A stretch of 64,000 nucleotides of DNA from G965198795 sp965198795 (GTDB taxonomy: Bacteria > Pseudomonadota > Alphaproteobacteria > Rhodospirillales > Casp-alpha2), in assembly GCA_965198795.1 (NCBI GenBank), contig OZ240674.1, forward strand, positions 1,922,001 through 1,986,000, in the 5' to 3' direction. The notes beneath the pieces are model-generated. The model searched no databases. It was given only the letters and a program-made list of their open reading frames with translations, and was not told where the DNA came from. Positions 25,093-34,686 of this stretch are shown piece by piece. Made by a program: the position numbers and the translations under genes. Position 1 is the first letter of the stretch, and each line of letters begins with the position of its first letter.

Positions 25093-26103
25093 TCAGAGGC
25101 CGCCCGCCTGAAGCGATGTTATGGCGATCAAATGATAAACGTCGCTGGCGTCGCAGCCGCGGGACAGATCGTTGGCCGGCTTCGCCAGGCCCTGTAAAAC
25201 AGGGCCGATGGCCTTGGCGCCGCCGATCCGCTGCGCGATTTTGTACCCGATGTTGGCCGCCTCCAGGGTCGGGAAGATCAGGACGTTCGCATCTCCGTTC
25301 AGCGGCGCTTCGGGCGCCTTTCGCGCGCCGATTTCCGGAACGACGGCCGCGTCGAATTGAATGTCGCCAAAGACGGGAAAAGACGGGTTTCGCGCTTGAA
25401 CTTTCGCATACGCTTGTTGAACGCGCTCGACGCGCGGATGTTTGGCGCTGCCGGCCGTGGAGAATGACAGCATGGCGACTTTCGGCTCCTCCCCGCTTAA
25501 AACGTGGAATGAATCCGCCGAGGTCATGGCGATGTCAGCCAGTTCATCGGCGCTTGGTTCCACAATCAACGCACAGTCGGCGAAACACAAAACCCTCTTT
25601 GGATCGTGATGACCGGCGTCCAGGATCATCAGGAAAAAACTCGAGACGCTCCTCACCCCCGGCGCCCGTCCGATGACTTGCAGGGCGGCCCGCACGGTGT
25701 CCGGGGTGGTGGCCACGGCCCCGCCGACGGTTCCGTCCGCATCGCCCGCCCGAACCATTAGCGCCGCCTGGGTCAGAGCGTCCGCCGCCGCCTCACGCGC
25801 TTGCCTTGGCGTCACGCCCTTATGTTTTCCAAGGTCGTGATACGCATCGGCGTAGACGGACAATTTTGACGACGACGCGGGGTCGATCAACTCCAGCCGG
25901 GCAGGGTCCCCCCCGGCGTCGCGGACATGTTTGTCCATGACGCCGGGCGTGCCCAAAAGGACGATCTCGGCGAGACCGTCCCTTGCCGCCCGAACCGCCC
26001 CCTCGGCGACCCGGGGATCGTCCCCCTCGGGCAACACGATGCGTTTTCCCGCCCGTTTCGCCTTTGCGATGATTTCCCCAAGCGCGTCCATGCCAATGCT
26101 CAT
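25093..26103 (-). CDS. pta: Phosphate acetyltransferase
   Basis: A 336-residue PTA_PTB-family enzyme that turns the acetyl phosphate made by Xsc into acetyl-CoA. Family features include IVLPEGDDPRVAEGAVRAAR near the N-terminus, FLMILDAGHHDPKRVLCFADCA and a C-terminal EAANIGYKIAQRIGGAKAIGPVLQG. Length is that of the short Pta type without the P-loop regulatory domain. The start MSIGMDALGEI at 26103 (or GMDAL at 26091) is assigned by family length. An in-frame extension to 26250 encodes a repetitive ESSQ stretch that is unlikely to be translated. No strong ribosome site is visible. Confidence 0.92.
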   Translation of the reverse strand: MSIGMDALGEIIAKAKRAGKRIVLPEGDDPRVAEGAVRAARDGLAEIVLLGTPGVMDKHVRDAGGDPARLELIDPASSSKLSVYADAYHDLGKHKGVTPRQAREAAADALTQAALMVRAGDADGTVGGAVATTPDTVRAALQVIGRAPGVRSVSSFFLMILDAGHHDPKRVLCFADCALIVEPSADELADIAMTSADSFHVLSGEEPKVAMLSFSTAGSAKHPRVERVQQAYAKVQARNPSFPVFGDIQFDAAVVPEIGARKAPEAPLNGDANVLIFPTLEAANIGYKIAQRIGGAKAIGPVLQGLAKPANDLSRGCDASDVYHLIAITSLQAGGL

Positions 26104-26106
26104 GCT

Positions 26107-26142
26107 TTGTGAAGACTCTTGTGAAGATTCTTGTGAAGGAAT
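26107..26142. repeat. Three 12-bp tandem repeats just upstream of pta
   Basis: TTGTGAAGACTC, TTGTGAAGATTC and TTGTGAAGGAAT are contiguous, immediately before the pta start on the minus strand. They occupy the place where the ribosome-binding site should be and may affect translation. Confidence 0.85.
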
Positions 26143-26261
26143 GAAACCTATATGGGTTCGAGGCGGCGAACGCCAGCCAATACCGGGAAAAGCGCTGGCC
26201 CGGCCGGGAGTTGTAGAGCTACAAGGTAGGTCCAGCGGCATACGGCACATGGATTGGGATT

Positions 26262-26870
26262 ATGGACCGGATCTTTTCGCGGAACAAAATGTGGGCCGAA
26301 AAGCTCAAGCAGATGAATCCGCGCTACTTCGAGGATTTATCCAAACAACAGGCGCCGGACTATCTCTGGATCGGTTGCGCGGACTCGCGCGTGCCGCCGA
26401 ACCAGATCGCCGACCTGCCGCCCGGCGAGGTCTTCGTTCACCGCAATATCGCCAACGTCGTCGTGCCGTCGGACCTGAATTGCCTGTCCGTGCTGCAATA
26501 CGCCGTCGAGGTCTTGAAGGTCCGCTGCGTTATCGTTTGCGGACATTACGGCTGCGGCGGCGTCCGGGCGGCCCTTGACGACGACGATCACGGCCTGATC
26601 GACAATTGGCTCAACCACATCCGCGCGGTGAAACGCCTTCACGCGGACAAGTTTCCCGAGGGCGGGGACAAGGACGCCGCCTGTGACCGGCTGGTCGAGG
26701 TCAACGTCGCCGAACAAGTGAACAACGTCTGCGGCACGGCGATCGTCAAGAACGCTTGGACAAGGGGCCAGCGTCTCGAGGTGCACGGCGTCGTTTACGG
26801 CCTGAGGGACGGCGTCCTTCGTCCGCTTTGCGCCCGGACCGGGGCGGCGGCGGAGCCGGGTCCCGGTTAA
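26262..26870 (+). CDS. Beta-class carbonic anhydrase
   Basis: A 202-residue zinc enzyme interconverting CO2 and bicarbonate. The zinc ligands are Cys39 (CADSR, with the Asp41-Arg43 dyad), His95 and Cys98 (GHYGCGG). The conserved VFVHRNIAN segment follows the first cysteine. The C-terminus reads VHGVVYGLRDGVL, as in proteobacterial Can proteins. It is divergent from pta with about 160 bases between starts. It may supply bicarbonate for carboxylations, but nothing ties it specifically to taurine breakdown. Confidence 0.93.
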   Translation: MDRIFSRNKMWAEKLKQMNPRYFEDLSKQQAPDYLWIGCADSRVPPNQIADLPPGEVFVHRNIANVVVPSDLNCLSVLQYAVEVLKVRCVIVCGHYGCGGVRAALDDDDHGLIDNWLNHIRAVKRLHADKFPEGGDKDAACDRLVEVNVAEQVNNVCGTAIVKNAWTRGQRLEVHGVVYGLRDGVLRPLCARTGAAAEPGPG

Positions 26871-26871
26871 A

Positions 26872-27651
26872 TCACCGAACCGGCGGTGCGCCGTCGATTT
26901 TGGGAATGTCCAGCAACCGGGTGAAATCGGCCTTCATGCGTTCCCTGGCTTCCAGGCGGCTCTCGAAATAGCTGGATTGGTCCTTGACCCATGTCTCTTC
27001 GGGTCCCAGCGGCGGCGGTTCCAGGACGAACCAGACGCGGTCGCCTTCCCGCCGCCTCGACAAGACCGCGCGTTCCCAGCGCGCCCGTCCCCGCTCGCCG
27101 CTGGCGCAGACGGCCAGCAGTTCCTCGTCCGTGTCGATATTTGCGTCCTGCCACCGGAAGGCGCCCCGAATGGCGTGAAAGGCGAGTTCGGGCTCGGTCG
27201 CCAGAACGCCCCGGAGACCGCCGAAAATGCCGTCCACCTCCGTGACGTTGCGCCAGACCGTCCGGTCGCGGCAGCGCAGCGCGTGATAGATCAGGCGCTC
27301 GCGTCCGATCAGGTACCAGCGCGCCGCGCCGGTGAAGAACTCCTCCTCCTCAAGCCGGCGGGCGTAGGCGAACAGCCACGTCGGCGGCATCCTGTCCGCC
27401 CGGGGCAGGAACCACCGGGTCAGCGCGGGGCCGTGCAAACCGCTGGCGGATTCGATCAGGATCGCTCCCTCGCGCCAGTTTTTCGACCGAAAGGCCGTGT
27501 CCAGTTGCGCGATGAAGTCGTCCGCCTCCAACTCGACCTGAACCTTGCGGCCATCCAGCGTGTCGCGGGTCTTCGTCCCGCAGGCGGCGAGACCTCCTGC
27601 GGCCAGGGACGCCAGCAACAGCCAAAGCGTTATCCCAGACAGGCTTTTCAT
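26872..27651 (-). CDS. Uncharacterised lipoprotein
   Basis: A 259-residue protein whose start MKSLSGITLWLLLASLAAGG leads to a lipobox ending LAAC, so it should be lipidated and membrane-anchored. The mature part is rich in aromatic and charged residues (WREGAILIESASG, WFLPRADRMPPTWLFAYARRL, FFTGAARWYLIGRERLIYHALRC) and has no family motif that I recognise. A longer in-frame extension to 27807 is excluded by the lipoprotein signal. The gene end is one base from the carbonic anhydrase end, convergent. Function unknown. Confidence 0.75.
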   Translation of the reverse strand: MKSLSGITLWLLLASLAAGGLAACGTKTRDTLDGRKVQVELEADDFIAQLDTAFRSKNWREGAILIESASGLHGPALTRWFLPRADRMPPTWLFAYARRLEEEEFFTGAARWYLIGRERLIYHALRCRDRTVWRNVTEVDGIFGGLRGVLATEPELAFHAIRGAFRWQDANIDTDEELLAVCASGERGRARWERAVLSRRREGDRVWFVLEPPPLGPEETWVKDQSSYFESRLEARERMKADFTRLLDIPKIDGAPPVR

Positions 27652-27811
27652 TCCCCGACAGTATGGGCCGGGCCGGGCCGAGACAAGCCTTGGACGGCCC
27701 TTGGAAAGGCCCCGCCGGCTTTCTTTGACCGAACCGGGAGTCGTCCGGTTCGGTGAAACAGTTAAGAAAACCAGACATCGAAACCTCCCGCGCCCCCGCT
27801 TTTTCACTCCC

Positions 27812-28020
27812 GCGCTCTTATTCCGTCATCCCCGCGAAAGCGGGAGTCCGGGCCGCCGTTTTGTCATTCCCGCTCCCTGTTTGTTATTCCCGCGCGGGCG
27901 GGAATCCAGCGCGGCGTCCCGCGTTGCAACCAATGATCGAGTGACAAAGGCCAGTCTGAACCCCCGCCTTTGCGAGGGTGACGAGTACGGGCGCGGGGGT
28001 GACGCCCTGGCGCCATAAGG
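27812..28020. repeat. Dispersed palindromic repeat element, third copy (partial)
   Basis: This stretch contains TCATTCCCGC motifs, a GCGGGAATCCAG palindrome arm, CGCGTTGCAACCAATGATCG-like sequence followed by GAGTGAC, and a closing CCCGCCTTTGCGAGGGTGAC hairpin. The order and spacing match the two miniature elements at 34.4 and 38.7 kb. The left terminal repeat is not recognisable here. No gene lies between 27652 and 28136. Confidence 0.7.
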
Positions 28021-28136
28021 GATCGTCATCCAAACCCCGCCGGGGGATAACGCTTGCGCCGCTCCGCGCCGCCGGTTTATCAGCGTGAGGGGCGCGAAAC
28101 AACGGCCAAGGCGGACAAGGGGGATGGTAAGGCGGC

Positions 28137-31100
28137 ATGGTGGAAAAGGGTTTCCGGGGCGGCCTGTTCACGGGCGGCTTTCTGCAAGACCGGATCACCT
28201 GCCTGGACGACTGGGCGGCGCTTGACGGCGCCGCGCTCGACGCGTTCCGCGAGCAGGTCCGGAGCGTGTTCGGCCAGTTCCCGATCATCCAAACGCCCAA
28301 CGAAAGCCAGACCGAGGACGACTTGATCTGGCTCATCCTGGAAAGCCTGGGCTGGCGGGCGTCCCTGCGCCAGCAGAACCTGTCGGCGCGCGGGCGGCAA
28401 GACGTTCCCGACCGGCTGCTGTTCGCGGACGAGGCGGCGAAGGACCGCGCCAACGAATGCGCCGAGGAGTGGCGGCGCTACGAATTCGGTCTCGCCGTCG
28501 TCGAGTCGAAACGCTGGGACCGGCCGCTTGACCGGCGTTCCGGGCAACGGGGCGAGGAAACCGCGCCATCGACCCAGATGCTCCGCTATTTGCGGCGGGT
28601 GGACGACCTGACCACCGGCAAGACGCGTTGGGGAATCTTGACCAACGGCGCCAGGTGGCGGCTTTATTACTCGGGGGCGCGGTCGGTCTCGGAACAGTTC
28701 TTTGAGGCCGATCTGGCGTCGATCCTGGACCTTCCCGGACATAACGAAGGGTTGTTCGCACTTTCCGAGGAAGACCGCCGCCACTGGCTGAAGGTTTTCG
28801 TTCTCTGTTTCCGGCGTGAGGCGTTCGTTCCCGCCGCCGCCGACCCCCGTACCTTTCATCAACGCGCCCTGGAAGAGGGCCGCTTTTACGAAGAGCGCGT
28901 CGCGAACGACTTGTCGAAAGTGGTTTTTGACAACGTTTTCCCGTCGCTCGCCCGCGCCATCACCGCCGCCGCGCCGGACGCCCCCCTTCAAGACGTCCGC
29001 GAGGCGGCGCTTATCCTGCTGTACCGCCTTTTGTTCATTCTTTACGCCGAGGACCGGGACCTGCTGCCGGTGACCGATTCGCGATATGACGACTACGGTC
29101 TCCGCAAGAAGGTTCGCGGCGATGTCGGACGGCGCAAGGACCAAAATGACATCTTCTCCGCCACCGCCGCCCGGTACTGGTCGGCCCTGGACGATTTGTG
29201 CCGCGCCATCGACGGGGGCGACCCCTCCATCGGGCTGCCGCCCTACAACGGCGGTCTGTTCGAGCGCGAACGCACGCCGCTGCTCGCCCGGATTCGTCTC
29301 GGCGACCAGGTCATGGCCGACGTGATCGACGACTTGTCGTTCGAGAAAACGGACGGCGAGCGCCGCTATATCAACTACCGCGACCTCGGCGTCCAGCAAC
29401 TGGGATCGATCTACGAACGCCTTTTGGAACATGACGTGACCGTTGAGGACGGCGAACTGACCGTCCGCCCCAACATCTTCGCGCGCAAGGCGTCGGGCAG
29501 CTACTACACGCCGGACGGCCTGGTTGGCCTGATCATTCGGGAAACCGTCGGGCCGCTGGTCAAGGCGCGCATGGACGCCTTCCAGGCCAGGGCCGGCGAA
29601 CTGGCGGGGGCCAAACGCCCCAAGGACCAAAAAATCGAGACCCTGAAGGGCGTCGATCCCGCCGAACGCCTGCTGGACTTGAAAATCTGCGACCCGGCGA
29701 TGGGGTCCGGGCATTTCCTGGTCAGTCTCGTGGACTACCTCGCCGATCACGTCATCGCCGCCATGGCGGAGGCGGAGACCATCGTCGAGTGGGCGGATTA
29801 TGCGTCCCCGCTGGCCGGACGCATCGACGACATCAGAAACACGATCCTGGGGAACGCCAGGGAACGCGGCTGGACCATCGACGCCGAACAACTCGACGAC
29901 CGCCACGTCATCCGCCGCATGGTGCTCAAGCGCTGCGTTTACGGCGTGGACAAGAACCCCATGGCGGTGGAACTGGCCAAGGTGGCGCTGTGGCTGCACA
30001 CGTTCACCGTCGGCGCGCCGCTCTCGTTCCTCGACCATCACCTGCGCCCGGGCGACAGCCTGTTCGGCCTGTGGGTCCGCGTCGGGATCGGCAAGGCGGC
30101 GGAACAGGGAACGCCGCTTTTGCTTCACGGCCCCGTCACGCGGGCGACGAGCGCGGCGGAGGCGATGAACACCATCGAGGATCTCACCGACGCGGAAATC
30201 GCCGAGGCGCACCGGTCCGCCGACACGTTCGGCGATGTGCGCGAAAGGACCGCGCCGCTGGACGCCTTTCTTTCACTTCTTCATGCGATCGAGTGGTTGA
30301 ACCTCAAGGGAAAGGATGACGGGAAGGCGGTCTCGGGCTTCTTCGACGGATCGTTCGGCGATCCGTTCGAAATCGCCCTGGGCCGATCCGAACCCCGGGC
30401 GCCGGACGATCACGGCCGCCGCTTTTTGTCGATACTGACCGCCGCCCGCGCGCTTGTCCGCGAGGAACGGTTCCTGAATTGGCAGGTCGCGTTTCCCGGC
30501 GTCTGGTCCGATTGGACCAGCAACGACCTGCATGGCGGCTTCGACGCGGTGATCGGCAACCCGCCCTGGGACCGGATCAAGCTGCAACAGGTGGAATGGT
30601 TCGCCGCGCGGCGGCGCGAGATCGCCATGGCCCAGCGGGCGTCGGACCGCAAGCGCATGATCGCGGAACTCCAGAAGGCGGACGACCCCCTGGCCCGCGA
30701 TTTCGACAAGGCCGGGGACCGGGCCCGGGCCGCGGCCGGGATGGCGCGAACCGGCGGCGACTATCCCCTGTTGTCGGGCGGCGACGTTAACCTTTATTCG
30801 CTGTTCGTCGAACGCGCCATGACGCTGGTCAAACCCGACGGCGCGGTCGGGCTGTTGACGCCTTCCGGTATCGCGTCCGATAAGACGGCGGCGGCGTTCT
30901 TCAAGGGCGTGGCGGCGGAGGGGCGGTTGCGGGCGCTCTATGATTTCGAGAACCGGCGCACGCGATACGACGCGGCGCCGTTTTTTCCCGACGTGGACAG
31001 CCGGTTCAAATTCTGCGCCTTCGTCGCCGGTCCGTCCCCGGCGCCCGGACCCGCCCGGTGCGCGTTTTTCCTGCAAGACGTCCGGGAACTGGAAGACCCG

Positions 31101-32240
31101 GAACGGTGTTTTTCGCTGACGGCGGCGGACTTCGCGCGGGTCAATCCCAACACCGGCACGGCGCCCGTCTTCCGCACGAAACGGGACGCCGACCTGACCC
31201 GGGCGGTCTATGGCCGCCTGCCCGTCCTGGTGGACCGCTCAAGCGGCGAGGCGAAAAAGACGTGGCCGGTCAAGTACGCGACCATGTTCCATATGGCCAA
31301 CGACTCCCGCCTGTTCCGCACCCGCGAGGAATTGGAGGAGAACGAGGGCGCCTATCCCATCGGCGGCAATGTGTTCGACAGCCCCAAGGGCAAGTGGGTT
31401 CCGCTGTACGAGGGCAAGATGGTCCAAGCCTACGACCACCGGGCGGCAAGTGTTGTGGTCGATAGTTCAAACATGTTCAGACCGGGACAACCGTATAGCA
31501 CGGATGAGGAAAATCATAAGGACCCGGCTTTTGTTGCCAGTCCCCGCTACTTTATCAAAGATGACGACCTTGAATGGCCCCAAGAATTAGAATGGATAGT
31601 CGGATTCAAGGACATCACCGCAAGCACAAACATGCGGACAATGATCGCGGCAATTATTCCGAAAGTTGGAGCAGGTCATACACTACCTGTTTTGTATCCG
31701 AACAAAAATAATAAATATGAAATTAAATATTATCGTAAAAATTCCCACACCATTATGGCAAACTTCAACAGCATGATCTTTGATTATGTTGCTCGTCAAA
31801 AAGTGCAAAGCACCCATTTAACTTGGTACATCGTCGAACAGCTTCCCGTCGTCCCGCCGGAGACTTACGATACGGCGCGCTTCGGCCCGAAGACGGCGGG
31901 CGAAATCGTCCGCGAGACGGTGCTGGAACTGACCTACACGGCGCATGACATGGCCCCCTTCGCCCGCGATTTGGGATACGTGGACGACACGGGCGCGGTA
32001 AAGCCGCCGTTCGCGTGGGACGTGGACCGCCGCTTGCGCCTGCGCGCCAAACTGGACGCCCTCTATTTTCATTTGTACGGCGTCACCGGCCGCGACGACG
32101 CGCGCCACGTCTATTCCACATTCCCCATCGCCGAGCGCCAGGAAACGGACGCTCATGGCCGCTATCTGTCGCGCGACCTCTGCCTCGCTTATATGAGCGC
32201 GCTGGCGGCGGGCGACCCGGACGCGGTGGTTGACCCGTGA
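28137..32240 (+). CDS. Single-polypeptide restriction-modification enzyme (type IIG/Eco57I-like)
   Basis: A 1367-residue protein. The N-terminal part has a possible PD-(D/E)xK nuclease core with AVVESKRWDRPL near residue 120 and TRWGILTNGARWRLYY following, as in type I/IIG nuclease domains. A helical linker leads to an N6-adenine methyltransferase: motif I is CDPAMGSGHF near 520-530, and the catalytic NPPW is near 806. GSYYTPDGLVGLI near 450 is the usual element before motif I. The C-terminal third should hold the target-recognition domain, and roughly 31440-31830 is strikingly AT-rich compared with the rest. No separate R, M or S gene is nearby, so one chain probably does both cutting and protection. 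Confidence 0.85.
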   Translation: MVEKGFRGGLFTGGFLQDRITCLDDWAALDGAALDAFREQVRSVFGQFPIIQTPNESQTEDDLIWLILESLGWRASLRQQNLSARGRQDVPDRLLFADEAAKDRANECAEEWRRYEFGLAVVESKRWDRPLDRRSGQRGEETAPSTQMLRYLRRVDDLTTGKTRWGILTNGARWRLYYSGARSVSEQFFEADLASILDLPGHNEGLFALSEEDRRHWLKVFVLCFRREAFVPAAADPRTFHQRALEEGRFYEERVANDLSKVVFDNVFPSLARAITAAAPDAPLQDVREAALILLYRLLFILYAEDRDLLPVTDSRYDDYGLRKKVRGDVGRRKDQNDIFSATAARYWSALDDLCRAIDGGDPSIGLPPYNGGLFERERTPLLARIRLGDQVMADVIDDLSFEKTDGERRYINYRDLGVQQLGSIYERLLEHDVTVEDGELTVRPNIFARKASGSYYTPDGLVGLIIRETVGPLVKARMDAFQARAGELAGAKRPKDQKIETLKGVDPAERLLDLKICDPAMGSGHFLVSLVDYLADHVIAAMAEAETIVEWADYASPLAGRIDDIRNTILGNARERGWTIDAEQLDDRHVIRRMVLKRCVYGVDKNPMAVELAKVALWLHTFTVGAPLSFLDHHLRPGDSLFGLWVRVGIGKAAEQGTPLLLHGPVTRATSAAEAMNTIEDLTDAEIAEAHRSADTFGDVRERTAPLDAFLSLLHAIEWLNLKGKDDGKAVSGFFDGSFGDPFEIALGRSEPRAPDDHGRRFLSILTAARALVREERFLNWQVAFPGVWSDWTSNDLHGGFDAVIGNPPWDRIKLQQVEWFAARRREIAMAQRASDRKRMIAELQKADDPLARDFDKAGDRARAAAGMARTGGDYPLLSGGDVNLYSLFVERAMTLVKPDGAVGLLTPSGIASDKTAAAFFKGVAAEGRLRALYDFENRRTRYDAAPFFPDVDSRFKFCAFVAGPSPAPGPARCAFFLQDVRELEDPERCFSLTAADFARVNPNTGTAPVFRTKRDADLTRAVYGRLPVLVDRSSGEAKKTWPVKYATMFHMANDSRLFRTREELEENEGAYPIGGNVFDSPKGKWVPLYEGKMVQAYDHRAASVVVDSSNMFRPGQPYSTDEENHKDPAFVASPRYFIKDDDLEWPQELEWIVGFKDITASTNMRTMIAAIIPKVGAGHTLPVLYPNKNNKYEIKYYRKNSHTIMANFNSMIFDYVARQKVQSTHLTWYIVEQLPVVPPETYDTARFGPKTAGEIVRETVLELTYTAHDMAPFARDLGYVDDTGAVKPPFAWDVDRRLRLRAKLDALYFHLYGVTGRDDARHVYSTFPIAERQETDAHGRYLSRDLCLAYMSALAAGDPDAVVDP

Positions 32241-32285
32241 GCGGCGCCAACCCCCGCGCCGCCCTTTTCGTCATGCCCGCGCCGA

Positions 32286-32332
32286 TCATTCAAAAGAGTT
32301 GGTCATTCAAAAGAGCAGGTCATTCAAAAGAT
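32286..32332. repeat. Three 17-bp tandem repeats after the restriction gene
   Basis: TCATTCAAAAGA recurs at 32286, 32303 and 32320 with a period of 17 bases. It is in non-coding sequence just downstream of the restriction-modification gene. Confidence 0.85.
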
Positions 32333-32449
32333 GGGCGCGCAAGAGGGCGTGTTCCCATCAATGGGACCAGGGGGTTGCGGGAAATCGTCAAAGGTTCCGG
32401 GGAACCGCCGGGCCCGCCAAGTGCAAGGGGACGCCAAAGCACGCCGTAA

Positions 32450-32737
32450 AAATCTTTCCGGGACAAAACCGATCTTAAAGCGTCAGACCTTTTGCCAAAC
32501 ATTAAGCAGAAAGGCGTTGATCTTAGGATTGGGTTGGACATCGCCAGACTTTCCCCGCGTGAGACGGTTAGGGCGATTGCCGCCGTCACAAGCGGCAGTG
32601 ATATGGCGCCGGCGTTTAAGTTCGCGCGGCGTGAAGGCGTAAGAGTTTATTTGGAGCGCTGCGGGTGTCCCGTGCGGGAAGACCTGGAAGAACACGCGGA
32701 TGTTATTCCAACGCCCAGAGGGTCTGGTAAAACCTGA
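32450..32737 (+). pseudogene. NYN-domain (LabA/DUF88-like) protein, C-terminal remnant
   Basis: The frame from about 32470 reads DLLPNIKQKGVDLRIGLDIARL, then AIAAVTSGSDMAPAFKFARREG and VRVYL. This is the second half of a NYN (PIN-like) nuclease domain, including the 'T-G-D-S-D' motif, here TSGSD with the first acidic residue replaced by serine. The N-terminal half with its first catalytic aspartate is missing: in-frame stops occur just upstream (about 32440), and 32333-32450 holds no matching sequence. An 81-codon frame with a TTG start at 32492 remains open, but the product would lack a complete active site. Confidence 0.65.
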
Positions 32738-32743
32738 GAAGGC

Positions 32744-33286
<543 letters not shown>

Positions 33287-33365
33287 AGGTCTTACATAGG
33301 ATGGTGGGGAGCGCTTGCCAACCGTGGCGAATTTTGTCACGAAGATGTATCGGAAGGGAGTGACG

Positions 33366-34418
33366 ATGCCGGCGGAAATCCATAAGTCCGAGCCGCTGAT
33401 CGTGGAAGTCGTCCGCGGCGCCATGGTGGAAAGCCGGCATCGGGTGCATGTCGCGGTCCTCAACGCGGATGGGGACGTGGTTCATGGCTGGGGGGACGTG
33501 GATAAGGAGATCTATCCCCGTTCGGCGATCAAGCCGCTCCAGGCCCTGCCTTTGCTTGAAACGGGCGCCGCCGGGCGGTTTCGTTTGACCGACGAACGAA
33601 TCGCGTTGGCCTGCGCGTCTCATTCTGGGGCGCCCGCGCACGTCATGGCGGTCGAGGCATGGCTCGGGGATTTAGGGATGACCGGGGACGATCTCGAATG
33701 CGGCGCTCAGCGGCCCTATGACGATCAGGCCGCCGACGCCATGATCAAGCGGGGGGAAACGCCGTGCCGGATTCATAACAATTGTTCGGGCAAACACTCG
33801 GGCTTCCTGACAACCAGCAAGCACCTGGGCGAGGACCGCCACGGTTATCTGGATATCGCGCATCCGGTGCAGAAGCGTTTGTACGGCGTCCTGTCGGAGT
33901 TGGGCGAGACGGATATGGCGGCGACGGGGCGCGGCGTGGACGGCTGCGGCATTCCGGTCTACGGCATGGCGCTGAAATCCATGGCTTTGGCGATGGCCAA
34001 GATGGCGAACCCGCGCGGCCTGGGCGAGACTCGCAAATCCGCCGCCGAGCGTATCGTTCATAGCATGGCGAAGCACAACTACATGGTCGCGGGGCGCGCC
34101 CGGTTCGACACGGCGGCCATGACGGCGGGCGTCAACGCGGCCAGGCGCGCCGGTTCGTCCATTTTCGTCACCAAGGCCGGCGCCGAGGCCACGCACGCGG
34201 CGATTCTGCCCGGCCAAGGACTGGGCGCCGCCCTGAAGGCCGAAGACGGAGCGAAGCGGGCGTCCGACACGGTGATGGCGAATTTGCTGACCTTCCTGGG
34301 CTGTCTCGATAAACCGGGCGAAGGTGAGCTGGCCGGGTTCCTGGCGCCCGTTTTAAGAAACTGGGAAGGTGTGGAAATCGGCGCGCTCAAGCTGGAGGCC
34401 GGCTGGTCGGCGCCTTAA
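33366..34418 (+). CDS. L-asparaginase II family protein
   Basis: A 350-residue protein of the thermolabile asparaginase II family (distinct from the bacterial type I/II periplasmic enzymes). It deamidates L-asparagine in family members. Characteristic segments are VVRGAMVESRHRVHVAVLNADG, SAIKPLQALPLLETGA, ALACASHSGAPAHV and NNCSGKHSGFL. There is no signal peptide, so it is cytoplasmic. The ATG at 33366 follows GGAAGGGAG; the in-frame extension to 33315 is not needed. It diverges from the IalB-family gene with about 80 bases between starts. The stop codon directly abuts a miniature repeat element. Confidence 0.9.
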   Translation: MPAEIHKSEPLIVEVVRGAMVESRHRVHVAVLNADGDVVHGWGDVDKEIYPRSAIKPLQALPLLETGAAGRFRLTDERIALACASHSGAPAHVMAVEAWLGDLGMTGDDLECGAQRPYDDQAADAMIKRGETPCRIHNNCSGKHSGFLTTSKHLGEDRHGYLDIAHPVQKRLYGVLSELGETDMAATGRGVDGCGIPVYGMALKSMALAMAKMANPRGLGETRKSAAERIVHSMAKHNYMVAGRARFDTAAMTAGVNAARRAGSSIFVTKAGAEATHAAILPGQGLGAALKAEDGAKRASDTVMANLLTFLGCLDKPGEGELAGFLAPVLRNWEGVEIGALKLEAGWSAP

Positions 34419-34669
34419 GGCGTTATGACATTGCGCGGAGTCGACACATGAGCTTCCAAGCGGTTCGATCCGTCATTCCCGCCCCTCACTTTGTCATTCC
34501 CGCGAAGGCGGGAGTCCAGCCGGGCGGTCCGCGTTCCGGCTTATCGTTGAGTGACGGCCAGTCATGCGTGACAACCGCTCATACGCGGCAAGGGGTGGGG
34601 CAAGGGGCGCTCTAGACCTCCGCCTTCGCGGAGGTGACTAAATGGGGTCGTGGCGGCCGCTATGACGCC
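34419..34669. mobile_element. Miniature inverted-repeat element, copy 1
   Basis: The left end GGCGTTATGACATT (34419-34432) matches the IS630-type end at 11061, and the right end GCTATGACGCC (34659-34669) is an imperfect inverse. Inside are TTTGTCATTCCCGCGAAGG, GGGAGTCCAGCCGGGCGG and CGCGTTCCGGCTTATCGT, all shared in order with the element at 38656. There is no coding capacity. It starts at the base after the asparaginase stop. Confidence 0.7.
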
Positions 34670-34686
34670 CGCGGTTCGATCGCCGC

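Noticed and set aside
27812..28020. Rho-independent terminators in the TCATTCCCGCG palindromes
   Set aside because: They recur as part of a longer element of 235-250 bases, lack T-runs and lie away from gene ends in several cases.
28080..30212. A 710-codon frame antisense to the restriction-modification gene
   Set aside because: No recognisable motif and wholly inside a gene with strong methyltransferase motifs on the other strand.
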